A DNA stretch of 64,000 nt from JAJZGK01 sp035538795 (GCA_035538795.1 DATLJS010000020.1:446390-510389), one strand, 5' to 3'. Counted from the first letter of the stretch, positions 45,857 to 54,821 are shown. Numbers and translations are program-made. Notes: generated by a model not told the origin, from the sequence alone.

Positions 45857-46572
45857 TCACAACACCGTGCTAACCGTCCAGGCGCAACTCGCGATCTCGC
45901 TCTGCGTTTCCAAAGCTTGAACCACGGCACCCAGTTTCTCGGACGAGGCCGTGGTCGGTACCAGCACGGTAGCCAATTCCACTTCGTCGTCGCCTTCCGA
46001 CAACACTTCGATCTCTCGCAATGGATAATTGGCTTTTTCCAGTTCCGCGTAGAGCCGCTCTCGGACGTCCGCAGCGACCGCGGGATCGCAGACCACATGG
46101 ACACGATAACATGCCTCGGTCACGCGTTCGTCCATCGGCTTACAGTTGATGTAGTTGACCTGCGGACGCAACAATGTGTTTCCGGCCAGCACGAAGGCGG
46201 TCAGCAAAATCGCCTCGGCGGCGACACCAGCCCCGGCGCAAGCGCCGACAGCGGCCGAACACCACAGAGTAGCGGCTGTGTTCAGGCCGCACACATGGGC
46301 ACCGTCCTTCATGATCACGCCGGCGCCGAGGAAGCCGATACCGGAAACGATATAGGAAACAATCCTGACCCCGCCCTCTCCCCTCAGGAGATGCATGTCG
46401 ATGTCGGCAAAGGCGCGGCTCCCACCGCCACCAGCACGTTGGTCCGCAACCCGGCCGTACGCTGCCGGTATTGCCGCTCGAAACCGATCAGCGTTCCCAG
46501 CATGAAGGCCACGGCCAAGGCGATGAAGGTGTCTCCAAAGGACTGCAGATCAAAGGTGGCGAAGGCTTTCAT
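45857..46572 (-). pseudogene. MgtC/SapB-family protein, frameshifted
   Basis: Two adjoining frames together give one complete MgtC-type protein of about 240 residues. The N-terminal part (46572 down to about 46412) reads FIALAVAFMLGTLIGFERQYRQRTAGLRTNVLVAVGAA. The rest reads FADIDMHLL, then SYIVSGIGFLGAGVIMKDGAHVCGLNTAATLWCSAAVG and a C-terminal ACT-like region. The frame changes at about 46412-46419, where one base appears to be missing after GCCGCG. MgtC proteins are inner membrane proteins that influence ATP synthase, phosphate uptake or magnesium stress. It may be a pseudogene or a sequencing error. Confidence 0.8.
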
Positions 46573-46655
46573 AACGGACCTGCAAAGACAAAGAGTGGGG
46601 ACTATAGGCGAGAGTAACGAGAGCGGAACATGACGGTTTTATGGCCCCGCTATCG

Positions 46656-46811
46656 CTACGAATCAGGCGTTAAACGCCCATCGCCAGCGGCAGAATGTTC
46701 GCTCGTAGCAGCGTGATAGACGGCCGTCTCGGCCTTGCGGTAGGCCTTGATGGCGTTGTAGAGGGCGCGGCGGCTGCGCGGCGCCTTGGTTGCGAGGGCG
46801 GCATCGGCCAT
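46656..46811 (-). CDS. Small ORF, hypothetical
   Basis: A 51-residue basic, Ala/Lys/Arg-rich predicted peptide (ALATKAPRSRRALYNAIKAYRKAE). It is in the same frame as the small gene at 46896-47105 with only one TGA between them, and the codons between are open. It may be the 3' part of that gene after a stop mutation, or a separate gene with no good ribosome site. No family recognised. Confidence 0.35.
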   Translation of the reverse strand: MADAALATKAPRSRRALYNAIKAYRKAETAVYHAATSEHSAAGDGRLTPDS

Positions 46812-46895
46812 CACGGCGGCATGGCGGCGATCAGAAGCGCCGCCGCTGCCGGACTTCTCCGGCCGAAAAGGCTCAAGAATGGGATTTACCCCACC

Positions 46896-47105
46896 TCAAG
46901 CAGCTTTGGGCAGACGAGACAGAGGGTCCGGATCCGCCGCTTCGCCCTGGAAACGGCAGACCAGCAGACCGCTGTCGGGATCAAGAATCCAACGAAAAGG
47001 GCTGACGGTGCGGCCGACAACGGCCAGAGGCACCGCCAGCGGGGAAATATCGGGACGGCCGGCACGGAGCCGGGCAGCGAGAGCGAAGGCCAGGATGACA
47101 GCCAT
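46896..47105 (-). CDS. Small ORF, hypothetical
   Basis: A 69-residue protein with a hydrophobic N-terminus (MAVILAFALAARL) and RWILDPDSGLLVCRFQ, a phrase like those in short uncharacterised alphaproteobacterial proteins. AAGAGG lies 8 bases before the ATG at 47105. It ends with a TGA that is in frame with the ORF at 46656-46811. Function unknown. Confidence 0.5.
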   Translation of the reverse strand: MAVILAFALAARLRAGRPDISPLAVPLAVVGRTVSPFRWILDPDSGLLVCRFQGEAADPDPLSRLPKAA

Positions 47106-47527
47106 GGTCGCCACCTCTTCATCTGGGGTTGACGTTGGTCGACCCAGGAGGCGGCGAAGGCTTGTCCGGACGGGCGGCGGCCCTTAGGCGGCGGCCCTGG
47201 CCGAGACAATCCCCCGAGCATCCTGGGCAAAGTCGTCCGTGGTCCTTTCAGCGGTCGCGAAGCGACGACTGGAAGGCTCCGCGGACACAGTGCTAGGTCG
47301 CGGGTTCATCTTTGTCTCTGTCAGTTATTACGCGAGGCGCTGCGGACGTATCCGCCGATGTCGCAAGTTCGGAATATGCCTCGTCACAGCCAGCGTCAAG
47401 GGAGAAAAACGACAGGCCGCAGCCGAAAAAACCCAGATGTGGCAAACCAAGCCCAGCAAAGCCAGCCTTGATTTACCCCTTCATTCCATGCGTGATGATC
47501 CCGGACAAACGCAAGGACCGTCTTTTC
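47106..47527. other. 422-bp region upstream of the two-component system
   Basis: No convincing gene. A short hairpin with GAA loop lies at 47254-47266. The part nearest 47527 is the likely promoter and leader of the response regulator; no operator was recognised. Confidence 0.5.
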
Positions 47528-48208
47528 ATGCGCTGCCTGATCATCGAAGACGACGCAGGAACCGCTCAATACATCCAGTCGGGATTGACCGAATGGGGAC
47601 ATGTCAGCGTTCTGGCGAAAAACGGAGTCGACGGGCTTTATCTGGCGACCCAGGAAAGCTGGGACGCCGTCATCCTGGACCGCATGCTGCCTGGACAGAT
47701 AGACGGGATGGCGATCCTGTCCACCATGCGAAGCCTTGGCAAACACACGCCGGTCTTGATTCTCAGCGCTCTTGCCAGCCTCGACGAACGGGTGCGGGGG
47801 TTGCGTTCCGGCGCCGACGATTACCTGACGAAGCCTTTCGCTTTCGAGGAGCTGAAGGCCCGCCTGGACGCCGTGATTCGCCGCTCGTCGCTTCGCGAGA
47901 ATCAATTCGAGTTCACCCTGGCCGATCTCAGGCTGGATCTGCGCAGCCGCAAGGTGGAACGCGGCGGCAAAATCATCCACCTTCAGCCCAGAGAGTTCCG
48001 GCTGCTGGAGTTTCTTCTCCGGCACCAGGATCAGGTCGTCACACGCACAATGCTGCTGGAAGGCGTGTGGGATTATCATTTCGATCCCCAGACCGGAGTG
48101 ATCGATGTTCAGATCAGCCGACTGCGCCAGAAGATCGACAAAGATTTCAGCATTCCCCTCATCCATACGGTTCGCGGCGCCGGCTATATGATCAGCACCC
48201 ATGGGTAG
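47528..48208 (+). CDS. OmpR-family response regulator
   Basis: A 226-residue regulator: receiver domain with LIIEDDAGT at the start, phosphoacceptor aspartate in VILDRMLPG (about 51-59), lysine in DDYLTKPF, then a winged-helix DNA-binding domain (KIIHLQPREFRLLEFLL, TRTMLLEGVWDYHFDPQTGVIDVQISRLRQKI). The ATG at 47528 gives the standard MRCLIIEDD start. It overlaps the sensor kinase gene by 8 bp. Its target is probably the metal-transport cluster downstream, but no binding site is evident. Confidence 0.9.
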   Translation: MRCLIIEDDAGTAQYIQSGLTEWGHVSVLAKNGVDGLYLATQESWDAVILDRMLPGQIDGMAILSTMRSLGKHTPVLILSALASLDERVRGLRSGADDYLTKPFAFEELKARLDAVIRRSSLRENQFEFTLADLRLDLRSRKVERGGKIIHLQPREFRLLEFLLRHQDQVVTRTMLLEGVWDYHFDPQTGVIDVQISRLRQKIDKDFSIPLIHTVRGAGYMISTHG

Positions 48209-49577
48209 ATTCCACCCGACGGTAACCCTCCGGCTGGCCGCGGGTTACGGCATGTTGATGCTGATCAGCCTGGCGATTCTGGCCGGAGTACTCTATTTCG
48301 GCACTGTTGGCGTGATGAATCGCGGCATCGACGGAAAGCTTGCCGCGCTGTCCAGCCATCTTTCCGCCCGGGCTGGAAACGACGGCACCGAAGCTCTGCG
48401 GCAGGAAATTCAGAGACTTCTCGACGACGGCATCGATTCCGACACCGAGGTCTACGATCTCGTTGGCCCCGATGGACGGACACTTGCCGGCAATCTGATG
48501 GCCAAGCCCGAGATATTGGATCCGGATCAATTGACGGACGCCAACGTCGTCCGTTCCGGACGCCCGTCCTACAGCCGCCTGTTGGCTCATCGTTTGCCCG
48601 ACGGAGGCGTTCTGGTGGTCGGGCGCGATCTCGACGACATTCTGCGGATGGAAAGTCTGGTCGTGCGTTCCCTGTCCGTGGGGGCCGTTGTATCGACGGT
48701 CATTGTCCTGGCCGGAGCCGCCCTATTCCGCCGCATGATAGATCGGCGCCTGTCCGAAATCCGCAGAACGACGGCAAAAATCGGCAAGGGAAACATGGCC
48801 TGGCGTGTTCCCATGAATAAAAACGAGGATGAATTCTCGCGCCTGAGCCGCGATATCAACGGAATGCTGGATCGGATTCAGACGCTGATGGACGGAGTCC
48901 GCGATGTTTCCAACGCCATCGCCCATGATTTGCGAACCCCCTTGGGGCGGATCAGGGCCAAACTGGATCAGGCATTGTCGAACGTGAACGGTGCCGACCG
49001 GTTGCCTTTGGCGGTAGGCGAGGCCATCGCCGATATCGACGACCTCGTCCTGCTTTTTCAGAAGCTTCTTGAAATTGCCGAGATGGAATCCGGCTCGCGG
49101 CGTTACGCCCTTGGCCCCATTCGCCTAGCCGAAATCGTCAGCGGCCTTACCGAGCTATACGACGCCATGGCCGAGGAAAGCGGAACCGTTCTGAGTAGCC
49201 GGATCATCGGATCGCCCGTTGCCTGGGGCGACCGGGATCTGCTGGCCCTTGCGGCATCGAACCTTCTAGACAACGCTTTCAAATATGCTGGCAACGGAGC
49301 AACCGTGGTTTTGGCCGCCGAGGAAATGCCCGACCGGGTGATTCTGAGCGTCGCCGACGACGGCCCCGGTATCGCCGCGGACCAACGCCAGGCCGTGCTG
49401 AAACGCTTCGTCCGGCTGGAAACGTCGCGGCATATGCCCGGCAACGGGTTGGGCCTGTCGATGGTCGCGGCGATCGCCGATATTCACGAAGGCACTTTGG
49501 AACTGCAAGACGTCTCTCCGGGACTGCTGGCAAGACTGATCCTGCCCAAGCCGATGGACAACCTTTCCAAACGGTAA
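48201..49577 (+). CDS. Sensor histidine kinase
   Basis: A 458-residue membrane kinase: helix 1 (about 10-33), a periplasmic region, helix 2 (about 153-175), HAMP, the H-box NAIAHDLRTPLGRIRAKLD, and the ATPase part with LLDNAFKYA (N box), VADDGPGIA (G1) and GNGLGLSMV (G2). It pairs with the overlapping regulator gene. The stimulus is unknown; the genes that follow suggest metal or envelope stress. Confidence 0.9.
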   Translation: MGRFHPTVTLRLAAGYGMLMLISLAILAGVLYFGTVGVMNRGIDGKLAALSSHLSARAGNDGTEALRQEIQRLLDDGIDSDTEVYDLVGPDGRTLAGNLMAKPEILDPDQLTDANVVRSGRPSYSRLLAHRLPDGGVLVVGRDLDDILRMESLVVRSLSVGAVVSTVIVLAGAALFRRMIDRRLSEIRRTTAKIGKGNMAWRVPMNKNEDEFSRLSRDINGMLDRIQTLMDGVRDVSNAIAHDLRTPLGRIRAKLDQALSNVNGADRLPLAVGEAIADIDDLVLLFQKLLEIAEMESGSRRYALGPIRLAEIVSGLTELYDAMAEESGTVLSSRIIGSPVAWGDRDLLALAASNLLDNAFKYAGNGATVVLAAEEMPDRVILSVADDGPGIAADQRQAVLKRFVRLETSRHMPGNGLGLSMVAAIADIHEGTLELQDVSPGLLARLILPKPMDNLSKR

Positions 49578-49624
49578 GTTTGCGGAAAGGTTCCGGTTGG
49601 ACGGCGTGGCCTAGGGTCTCGCCC

Positions 49625-50851
49625 ATGGAAAGCCAATCCTCCTCCTTGATCCTGCCAGCCGGACCGGCGGCGTTGCTTCGCGGCTTGACGGCCTGGGGGC
49701 CGGGACTGCTGGTGATGCTGGCCGATTGCGACGCCGGCAACGTCGTCTCCGCCGCTCAGGCCGGAGCGCAATGGGGATATCGCCTTCTACCGCTGCTTCT
49801 GCTCCTGATCCCCGTTCTGTACATGGTTCAGGAACTGACCGTTCGCCTGGGAATCTTCACCCAGGCCGGACACGGGGCCTTGATCCGCAAACACATGGGG
49901 CCGGTCTGGGCCTGGCTGTCTCTTGGCAATCTGGCCATCGCGGTGCTGGGAACTCTTGTCACCGAATTCAGCGCCGTGGCCGGCATTGGCGCCATGTTCG
50001 GCGTCGGCCGCCCCTTGTCCCTGTCGCTGGCGGCGGCAACCATGCTGGCGGTGGCGCTGTTGGGTTCTTATCGCCGCATCGAGCGGGCGGCCCTGATCAT
50101 CGGATTGTTCGAGCTGGCTTTCTTTGCCGTTGCCTGGCGGGCAAGGCCGGACGGCAGCCAAATCCTCCGGGAAATCGCCGACATCCGATTGTCGGACGAG
50201 GGTTTTTTATACCTGGCCTCAGCCCTGGTCGGAGCCGTGTTCAATCCCTGGATGATCTTTTATCAGCAAGGGGCCGTGGCCGCCAAAACCCTGCGCCCCT
50301 CAGACTATCGGGCGGAACGCCTGGACACCGCTTTTGGCGCCGTCTTAACTCAGTGCCTGACCATAGCGGTATTGATGGCCGCGGCTTCGGTTCTGCGGAA
50401 TCAAACACCATCAACGATAGGAGAAATCGGCAAAGCTTTGGCCCCGGTTCTCGGCAACGACCTGTCCGCGCCGGTGTTCGCCGCCGGAGTCCTGGGGGCC
50501 GCCATGGTCGCAGCCATCGTCTCCTTCCTGTCCCTCTCCTGGGGCGTAAAGGACGTCACCGGCAAGCCGTGGCGGGGACGCGACTATCTCGCCTTTCACG
50601 CGACCTGCGTCTGCTGCGCCGCGCTGGTGGCGGGATACGCCGATGATCTTGTCCGCCTGTCCGTCGCCGCTCAGGCGCTCAACGTCTTTCTGCTGCCGCT
50701 GGTGCTGGGCTGTCTGCTCTTTCTGTCGCGCCAGGCCTTGCACAAAAGATTGCGGCCCAGCGGTTGGCAATGGCACGCGACAGTGGCGACATCCCTGCTG
50801 CTGGTGTTGGCCGGCGTGTGCGGCGGCCTTGCCGGACTGGTGGGACTATAA
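49625..50851 (+). CDS. NRAMP-family divalent metal transporter (atypical)
   Basis: A 408-residue protein with about 11 helices. Helix 1 has D36-A-G-N39 (LADCDAGNVVSAAQAG) where typical NRAMPs have DPGN. MVQELTVRLGIFTQAG matches helix 2. The helix 6 region reads NPWMIFYQQGAVA without the canonical MPHN. These changes move it away from MntH-type Mn/Fe importers and toward the NRAMP-related groups, so selectivity is uncertain. It follows the kinase gene closely; the ATG at 49625 is preferred, although an upstream in-frame start exists. Confidence 0.82.
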   Translation: MESQSSSLILPAGPAALLRGLTAWGPGLLVMLADCDAGNVVSAAQAGAQWGYRLLPLLLLLIPVLYMVQELTVRLGIFTQAGHGALIRKHMGPVWAWLSLGNLAIAVLGTLVTEFSAVAGIGAMFGVGRPLSLSLAAATMLAVALLGSYRRIERAALIIGLFELAFFAVAWRARPDGSQILREIADIRLSDEGFLYLASALVGAVFNPWMIFYQQGAVAAKTLRPSDYRAERLDTAFGAVLTQCLTIAVLMAAASVLRNQTPSTIGEIGKALAPVLGNDLSAPVFAAGVLGAAMVAAIVSFLSLSWGVKDVTGKPWRGRDYLAFHATCVCCAALVAGYADDLVRLSVAAQALNVFLLPLVLGCLLFLSRQALHKRLRPSGWQWHATVATSLLLVLAGVCGGLAGLVGL

Positions 50852-50853
50852 GC

Positions 50854-52152
50854 ATGGATTTCAGTCTGAACTTTCCGTTTCTCGGCATCGTTCTACAGGT
50901 CGCCCTGATTGATCTACTGCTCAGTGGCGACAACGCCGTGGTCATCGCCCTGGCTTGCCGCTCCCTGCCGCCGCTCCTGCTGCGCAAGGCGATGTTGCTA
51001 GGAACGGGAGCGGCGGTCCTGCTGCGGGTTTTTCTGACATCGCTGGTGGGCGTCCTGTTGGCCCTACCGGGATTGAAGCTGCTGGGGGCCGTGGCCCTGA
51101 CAGTGATCGCCATCAAGCTGATGATCGACGAAGACGACGATCAGGACGAGGCCACCTCATCCGAAACCAGCGACTTCATGGGGGCGGTGGTTCTCATCCT
51201 GCTGGCTGATCTGGTCATGAGTCTGGACAACGTGGTCGCCTTGTCGGCGGTGGCGCAGGGGAATATCGGAGTTCTGGCTTTTGGCCTCTTGCTCAGCGTC
51301 CCCTTGCTGATGTTCGGCAGCCGTCTCATCGGCAAATTGCTAAAAAGCTGGCCCGAGTTGATTTCGGCCGGCGGCGCCTTGCTGGGCTGGATCGCGGGCG
51401 ACATCGCCGTTGCCGACCCTCTGATCGCCGATTGGATTCAAAGTCAGGCCCCGGCGCTGAGCGTCGTCGTGCCGATTTTAGGCACGGTCTTCGTGCTGGC
51501 GCAAAGCCGTACCATCGAAGACGAACGTCCCAAGGACCGGATCAGGCTGAAACATTCGCGGCAGGCCCCTCCGCCTCCGGTCGCGTCCTATCCCCCTGCC
51601 CGGCAGGAAAAGAAGGACGCGGCGAAATGGGGAGACATGCTCCGAACCCTGACCCCAAAAAACCGTTCCCCCCTGCCGGCCCCGGCGCCGCTCCGGCAGC
51701 ATCGGGCGCCGGAAATCGATGAGGCCGCCGCGGCCAATGCCCTGATCCTGCTGGTCGAGGACAATCTCTTCGATCTGGCCGAGGTTGCGAATTCCCTGAT
51801 CTGGCTGGGCTTCGCCGTCGAAACCGCCACGGACGGCGAAGAAGCCTGGGCACGGCTTCAATCGCACCGCCACGGCTTGGTGATCACCGACTGCTACATG
51901 CCCAGGCTGGACGGCTTCGGCCTGACTTCGCGCTTACGCTCCAGCGACGATCCCGTTCTGGCGGCCCTGCCGGTGGTGGCCATGGTGGCCCACTACAACA
52001 CCGCCGACGGCATGGGCTATCGCCAAGGCTTGGTCGGCATGAACGATTGTGTCGGCAAACCGCCGTCCCTGGGACAGCTTGAAAAAGCCGTCATCACATG
52101 GCTTCCGGCCGCGGAAGCTCTGCGCCGCCCCATCGTCGAGGAAGAAGCATGA
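50854..52152 (+). CDS. TerC-family membrane protein fused to a receiver domain
   Basis: A 432-residue fusion. Residues 1-215 are a TerC (YjbE/YkoY-type) membrane domain with both signature sites: LLLSGDNAVVIA (D26, N27) and LVMSLDNVVALSA (D125, N126). Related TerC proteins export manganese. A Pro-rich linker (about 238-290) leads to a CheY-like receiver (about 296-415) with acidic E302/D303, phosphoacceptor D346 (VITDCYMPRLDG) and K402 (GKP). The usual switch Thr/Ser is replaced by Val378. The gene lies 2 bp after the transporter stop and overlaps the hflK start (ATGA). Regulation of export by phosphorylation or binding is inference. Confidence 0.9.
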   Translation: MDFSLNFPFLGIVLQVALIDLLLSGDNAVVIALACRSLPPLLLRKAMLLGTGAAVLLRVFLTSLVGVLLALPGLKLLGAVALTVIAIKLMIDEDDDQDEATSSETSDFMGAVVLILLADLVMSLDNVVALSAVAQGNIGVLAFGLLLSVPLLMFGSRLIGKLLKSWPELISAGGALLGWIAGDIAVADPLIADWIQSQAPALSVVVPILGTVFVLAQSRTIEDERPKDRIRLKHSRQAPPPPVASYPPARQEKKDAAKWGDMLRTLTPKNRSPLPAPAPLRQHRAPEIDEAAAANALILLVEDNLFDLAEVANSLIWLGFAVETATDGEEAWARLQSHRHGLVITDCYMPRLDGFGLTSRLRSSDDPVLAALPVVAMVAHYNTADGMGYRQGLVGMNDCVGKPPSLGQLEKAVITWLPAAEALRRPIVEEEA

Positions 52153-53183
52153 CGACCGAACCCGAAATTCCGGAACCGTCAACCGACGGCCACGGGGGCA
52201 ACCGGCAATCTTTCCAAGCGCGCCTGGCCGGCCTGCTCGACCGCCCTGGATTCAGCAGGCGCAGCCTATCGCTCATGACCGGGCTGGCAGCCGTGATCTG
52301 GGCCTGCTCCGGCATCTACAAGGTTCAGCCCGACGAACAAGGCGTGGTCCTGCGCTTCGGCAGTTGGATCGAAACCACCAATTCGGGCCTGCACTATCAT
52401 CTGCCGGCCCCGATCGACAGCGTGATTTTCCCCAAAGTCACCCAGATCAACCAGTTGCAGCTGGGCCTTCAGAGCGCGGTCGGCAGCATTCCCGGCGCCG
52501 GCCAAGGCACCCGCGAACGCCAGATGCTGACCGGCGACGAAAACATTGTCGAAGCCGACTGCGCCGTCTTCTGGCAAATCAAGGACGCCGGCCGGTTTCT
52601 GTTCAAGGTGCAAGACCCCGAGATCGTCGTGAAAGTGGACGCCGAAAGCGCTCTGCGCGAGGTTATCGGCCGGACGCCCATTCAGGCCGCGCTGTCCGAC
52701 AAACGCCAGCAGATCGCCGAAGAGACCCGCGACCTGCTGCAGCAATTGCTGGACACCGAACAGGCCGGCGTGGTCATCACCCAAGTCCAGTTGCAGCGGG
52801 TCGACCCGCCATCGGCTGTGATCGACGCCTTCAACGACGTCCAGCGCGCCCGCGCCGACCAGGAGCGCGCCCGCAACGAAGCAGAAGCCTATGCCAACGA
52901 CGTTATTCCGCGGGCCCGCGGCGACGCCGGGCGCATCGCCCAAGAGGCCGCCGCTTATCGGGAGCAAATGGTCAATCTGGCCCAGGGCGAGGCCAAAAGC
53001 TTTCAGGCCATCTATCAGAGCTATCAACAGGCCAAAGACGTCACCGCCTGGCGGCTTTATCTGGAAAGCATGGACGAAGTGCTGAAAAAAGCCTCGAAGG
53101 TCATCATCGATTCTTCCGGCAAGGGCGTGTCCGGCGTGGTGCCTTATATGCCCATGCCGCCGGGCAAGGGAGACAAGCCATGA
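52149..53183 (+). CDS. hflK: HflK-like SPFH membrane protein
   Basis: A 344-residue protein with one N-terminal membrane helix (about 41-58) and a band-7/SPFH domain (VQPDEQGVVLRFGSWIETTNSGLHYHLPAP onwards), followed by a long helical region (DVQRARADQERARNEAEAY). HflK and HflC form a large membrane cage that regulates FtsH protease. It overlaps the TerC-receiver stop (ATGA) and the hflC start. An SPFH pair beside a metal exporter suggests local quality control, which is inference. Confidence 0.87.
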   Translation: MTTEPEIPEPSTDGHGGNRQSFQARLAGLLDRPGFSRRSLSLMTGLAAVIWACSGIYKVQPDEQGVVLRFGSWIETTNSGLHYHLPAPIDSVIFPKVTQINQLQLGLQSAVGSIPGAGQGTRERQMLTGDENIVEADCAVFWQIKDAGRFLFKVQDPEIVVKVDAESALREVIGRTPIQAALSDKRQQIAEETRDLLQQLLDTEQAGVVITQVQLQRVDPPSAVIDAFNDVQRARADQERARNEAEAYANDVIPRARGDAGRIAQEAAAYREQMVNLAQGEAKSFQAIYQSYQQAKDVTAWRLYLESMDEVLKKASKVIIDSSGKGVSGVVPYMPMPPGKGDKP

Positions 53184-54055
53184 AGCGCGGCCTCAGATTG
53201 AGCCTCGCCGCCCTGGCGCTGTTCGCATTGTGGGCCGCCGACAACAGCTTCTACGTGGTGTCGGAAGGCCAGCAAGCTTTGGTGGTCCGCCTGGGGAAAC
53301 CCATGGGCACGGCGGGAGAGCCGGGCCTGAAGCTGAAAATGCCGGTCCTGGACAGCATCATCACCTATGACAACCGTCTGCTGCCCCTGGAGCCGCCGGT
53401 GGAACAGGTGATCCTGGGAGATCAAAAGCGCCTGGAGGTTCAGACCTACACCCGCTTCCGCATCGCCGACCCCCTGAAGTTCTATCAATCGGTCCGCACT
53501 CTGGAGCAGGCCCGCGCCCAGCTCAGTCAGATCGTCAGTTCGTCGTTGCGCCGCGAATTGGGCCGGGTGATGCTGCGTTCCCTGCTGTCGCCCGAACGCG
53601 CGGCCATCGTCGACAACATTCAAAAAGAGGTGGGCGAAAAAGCCTTGCAGCAGGGCATCAAAGTGGTCGAGGTCCGCATTCACCGCGCCGACCTTCCCTA
53701 TGAAACCAGCCAAGCCATCTATGACCGCATGAAATCCGAGCGTGAGCGAGAAGCCAAAGAGCTTCGCGCCCAAGGTTCAGAATGGGCGCAGGAAATTCAG
53801 GCCAAGGCCGACCGCGAACGCACGGTGATCCTCTCGGAAGCCCAGCGCCAGGCCACCATCACCCGGGGCGAGACCGACGCCCAGGCCAACCATCTGCTGG
53901 CCGACGCTTTCGGCAAGGATCCGGAATTCTATCGCCTTTACCGCTCGTTGCAGACCTACCGGCAGGCTTTGGCCGGTTCGGCTCCGACGTTGGTGCTGTC
54001 ACCCGACGCCGCTTTCCTGCGCGACTTCAAATCGGGCCCGGAAGCCAGACGATAA
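53180..54055 (+). CDS. hflC: HflC-like SPFH membrane protein
   Basis: A 291-residue protein with an N-terminal helix (about 5-22) and band-7 domain (VVSEGQQALVVRLGKPMG, RLEVQTYTRFRIADPLKFYQSVR), then YDRMKSEREREAKELRAQGSEWAQEIQAKADRERTVILSEAQR, characteristic of HflC. It is the partner of HflK, which it overlaps by 4 bp. It ends directly before the redoxin remnant. Confidence 0.88.
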   Translation: MKRGLRLSLAALALFALWAADNSFYVVSEGQQALVVRLGKPMGTAGEPGLKLKMPVLDSIITYDNRLLPLEPPVEQVILGDQKRLEVQTYTRFRIADPLKFYQSVRTLEQARAQLSQIVSSSLRRELGRVMLRSLLSPERAAIVDNIQKEVGEKALQQGIKVVEVRIHRADLPYETSQAIYDRMKSEREREAKELRAQGSEWAQEIQAKADRERTVILSEAQRQATITRGETDAQANHLLADAFGKDPEFYRLYRSLQTYRQALAGSAPTLVLSPDAAFLRDFKSGPEARR

Positions 54056-54672
54056 ATGATGAACGCCCAGGGACGGAACATTCCCTGTCCCGGATTTGGC
54101 GAGGACTTGCCGAATCTGACCTTCGGCTGTTCCTTTTCCTCCGGTTTCGACTTGAAGCTGGCCGGCGGACGTTATGTCGCCCTCAGTTTCCTGGGAACGG
54201 CGGCACATCCAGCCGCCCGCCGCGTCATCGAAGAACTTTACCGGACCCTTGCCTGATCGAGGAGGACGGTCTGCAACGCGCCATCGGCGCCCGCAGCAAA
54301 AAACGGGTCACGCCGCTTATTGCCAAAGCTTTTCAATTTGAAGCCAGCCGCATCGAACGGTATCTGCTGTCTTGCTACGATTCGGCGGTCGGCGGATATT
54401 TTCGTCCGCATGTCGATAACAGCACTCCGGCCACGGCCCATCGGCGTTTCGCATTGTCGATCCACCTCAACAGCGGCGAATACGAGGGTGGAGAAGTGCG
54501 TTTCCCCGAGTTCGGCCAACAAACCTACTGTGCCCCACGGGAAGGCGCCGTGGTGTTTTCCGTCAGCCTGATTCATGAAGTCACGCCGGTCATCAAAGGA
54601 AAACGTCTAATTTTCCTAACATTCCTCTACGGCGAAGACGATGCCGCACGGCGGAAATATTGTGTCCTATGA
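54056..54672 (+). pseudogene. Remnant of a peroxiredoxin-like/prolyl-4-hydroxylase fusion gene
   Basis: The first 66 codons encode the start of a redoxin domain (PGFGEDLPNLTFGC, then GGRYVALSFLGTAAHPAARRVI) and stop at 54254-54256. From about 54241, in another frame, the sequence continues with the C-terminal 2-oxoglutarate dioxygenase part: FEASRIERYLLSCYDSAVGGYFRPHVDN (H-x-D), FALSIHLNSGEYEGGEVRFPEFG, and LIHEVTPVIKGKRLIFL (distal His and Arg). Related alphaproteobacterial proteins are single fusions of both domains with a middle part of roughly 150 residues, absent here. So an internal deletion with a frame change is likely. Confidence 0.75.
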
Positions 54673-54803
54673 AGACGGTATAGCCGGCGCCTGAAAAGCA
54701 GGGCCAATTTCGCTCCGCCCCCCACTTTTTATCGCTTAAAGTTCGCCATTCAACGGTATGACGATCCGTTGCCGCGGCGACTTTTCACGGAAATGCCGCC
54801 GCC

Positions 54804-54821
54804 TTGTCACCAAAGCTTCAC
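54804..54821 (+). promoter_or_regulatory. Pho-box-like sequence
   Basis: TTGTCAC CAAA GCTTCAC has the 7-4-7 form of a Pho box (consensus CTGTCAT repeats). It lies about 100 bp before the phosphonate binding-protein gene. Two mismatched half sites, so tentative. Confidence 0.35.

Noticed and set aside
45857..46572. Programmed frameshifting in mgtC
   Set aside because: There is no slippery heptamer or downstream structure at the join, and MgtC homologues are single-frame; mutation or sequencing error is simpler.
47239..48225. Extended start for the response regulator and a competing plus-strand frame
   Set aside because: The conserved receiver begins at 47528 and upstream codons match nothing; the other frame is an overlapping artefact.
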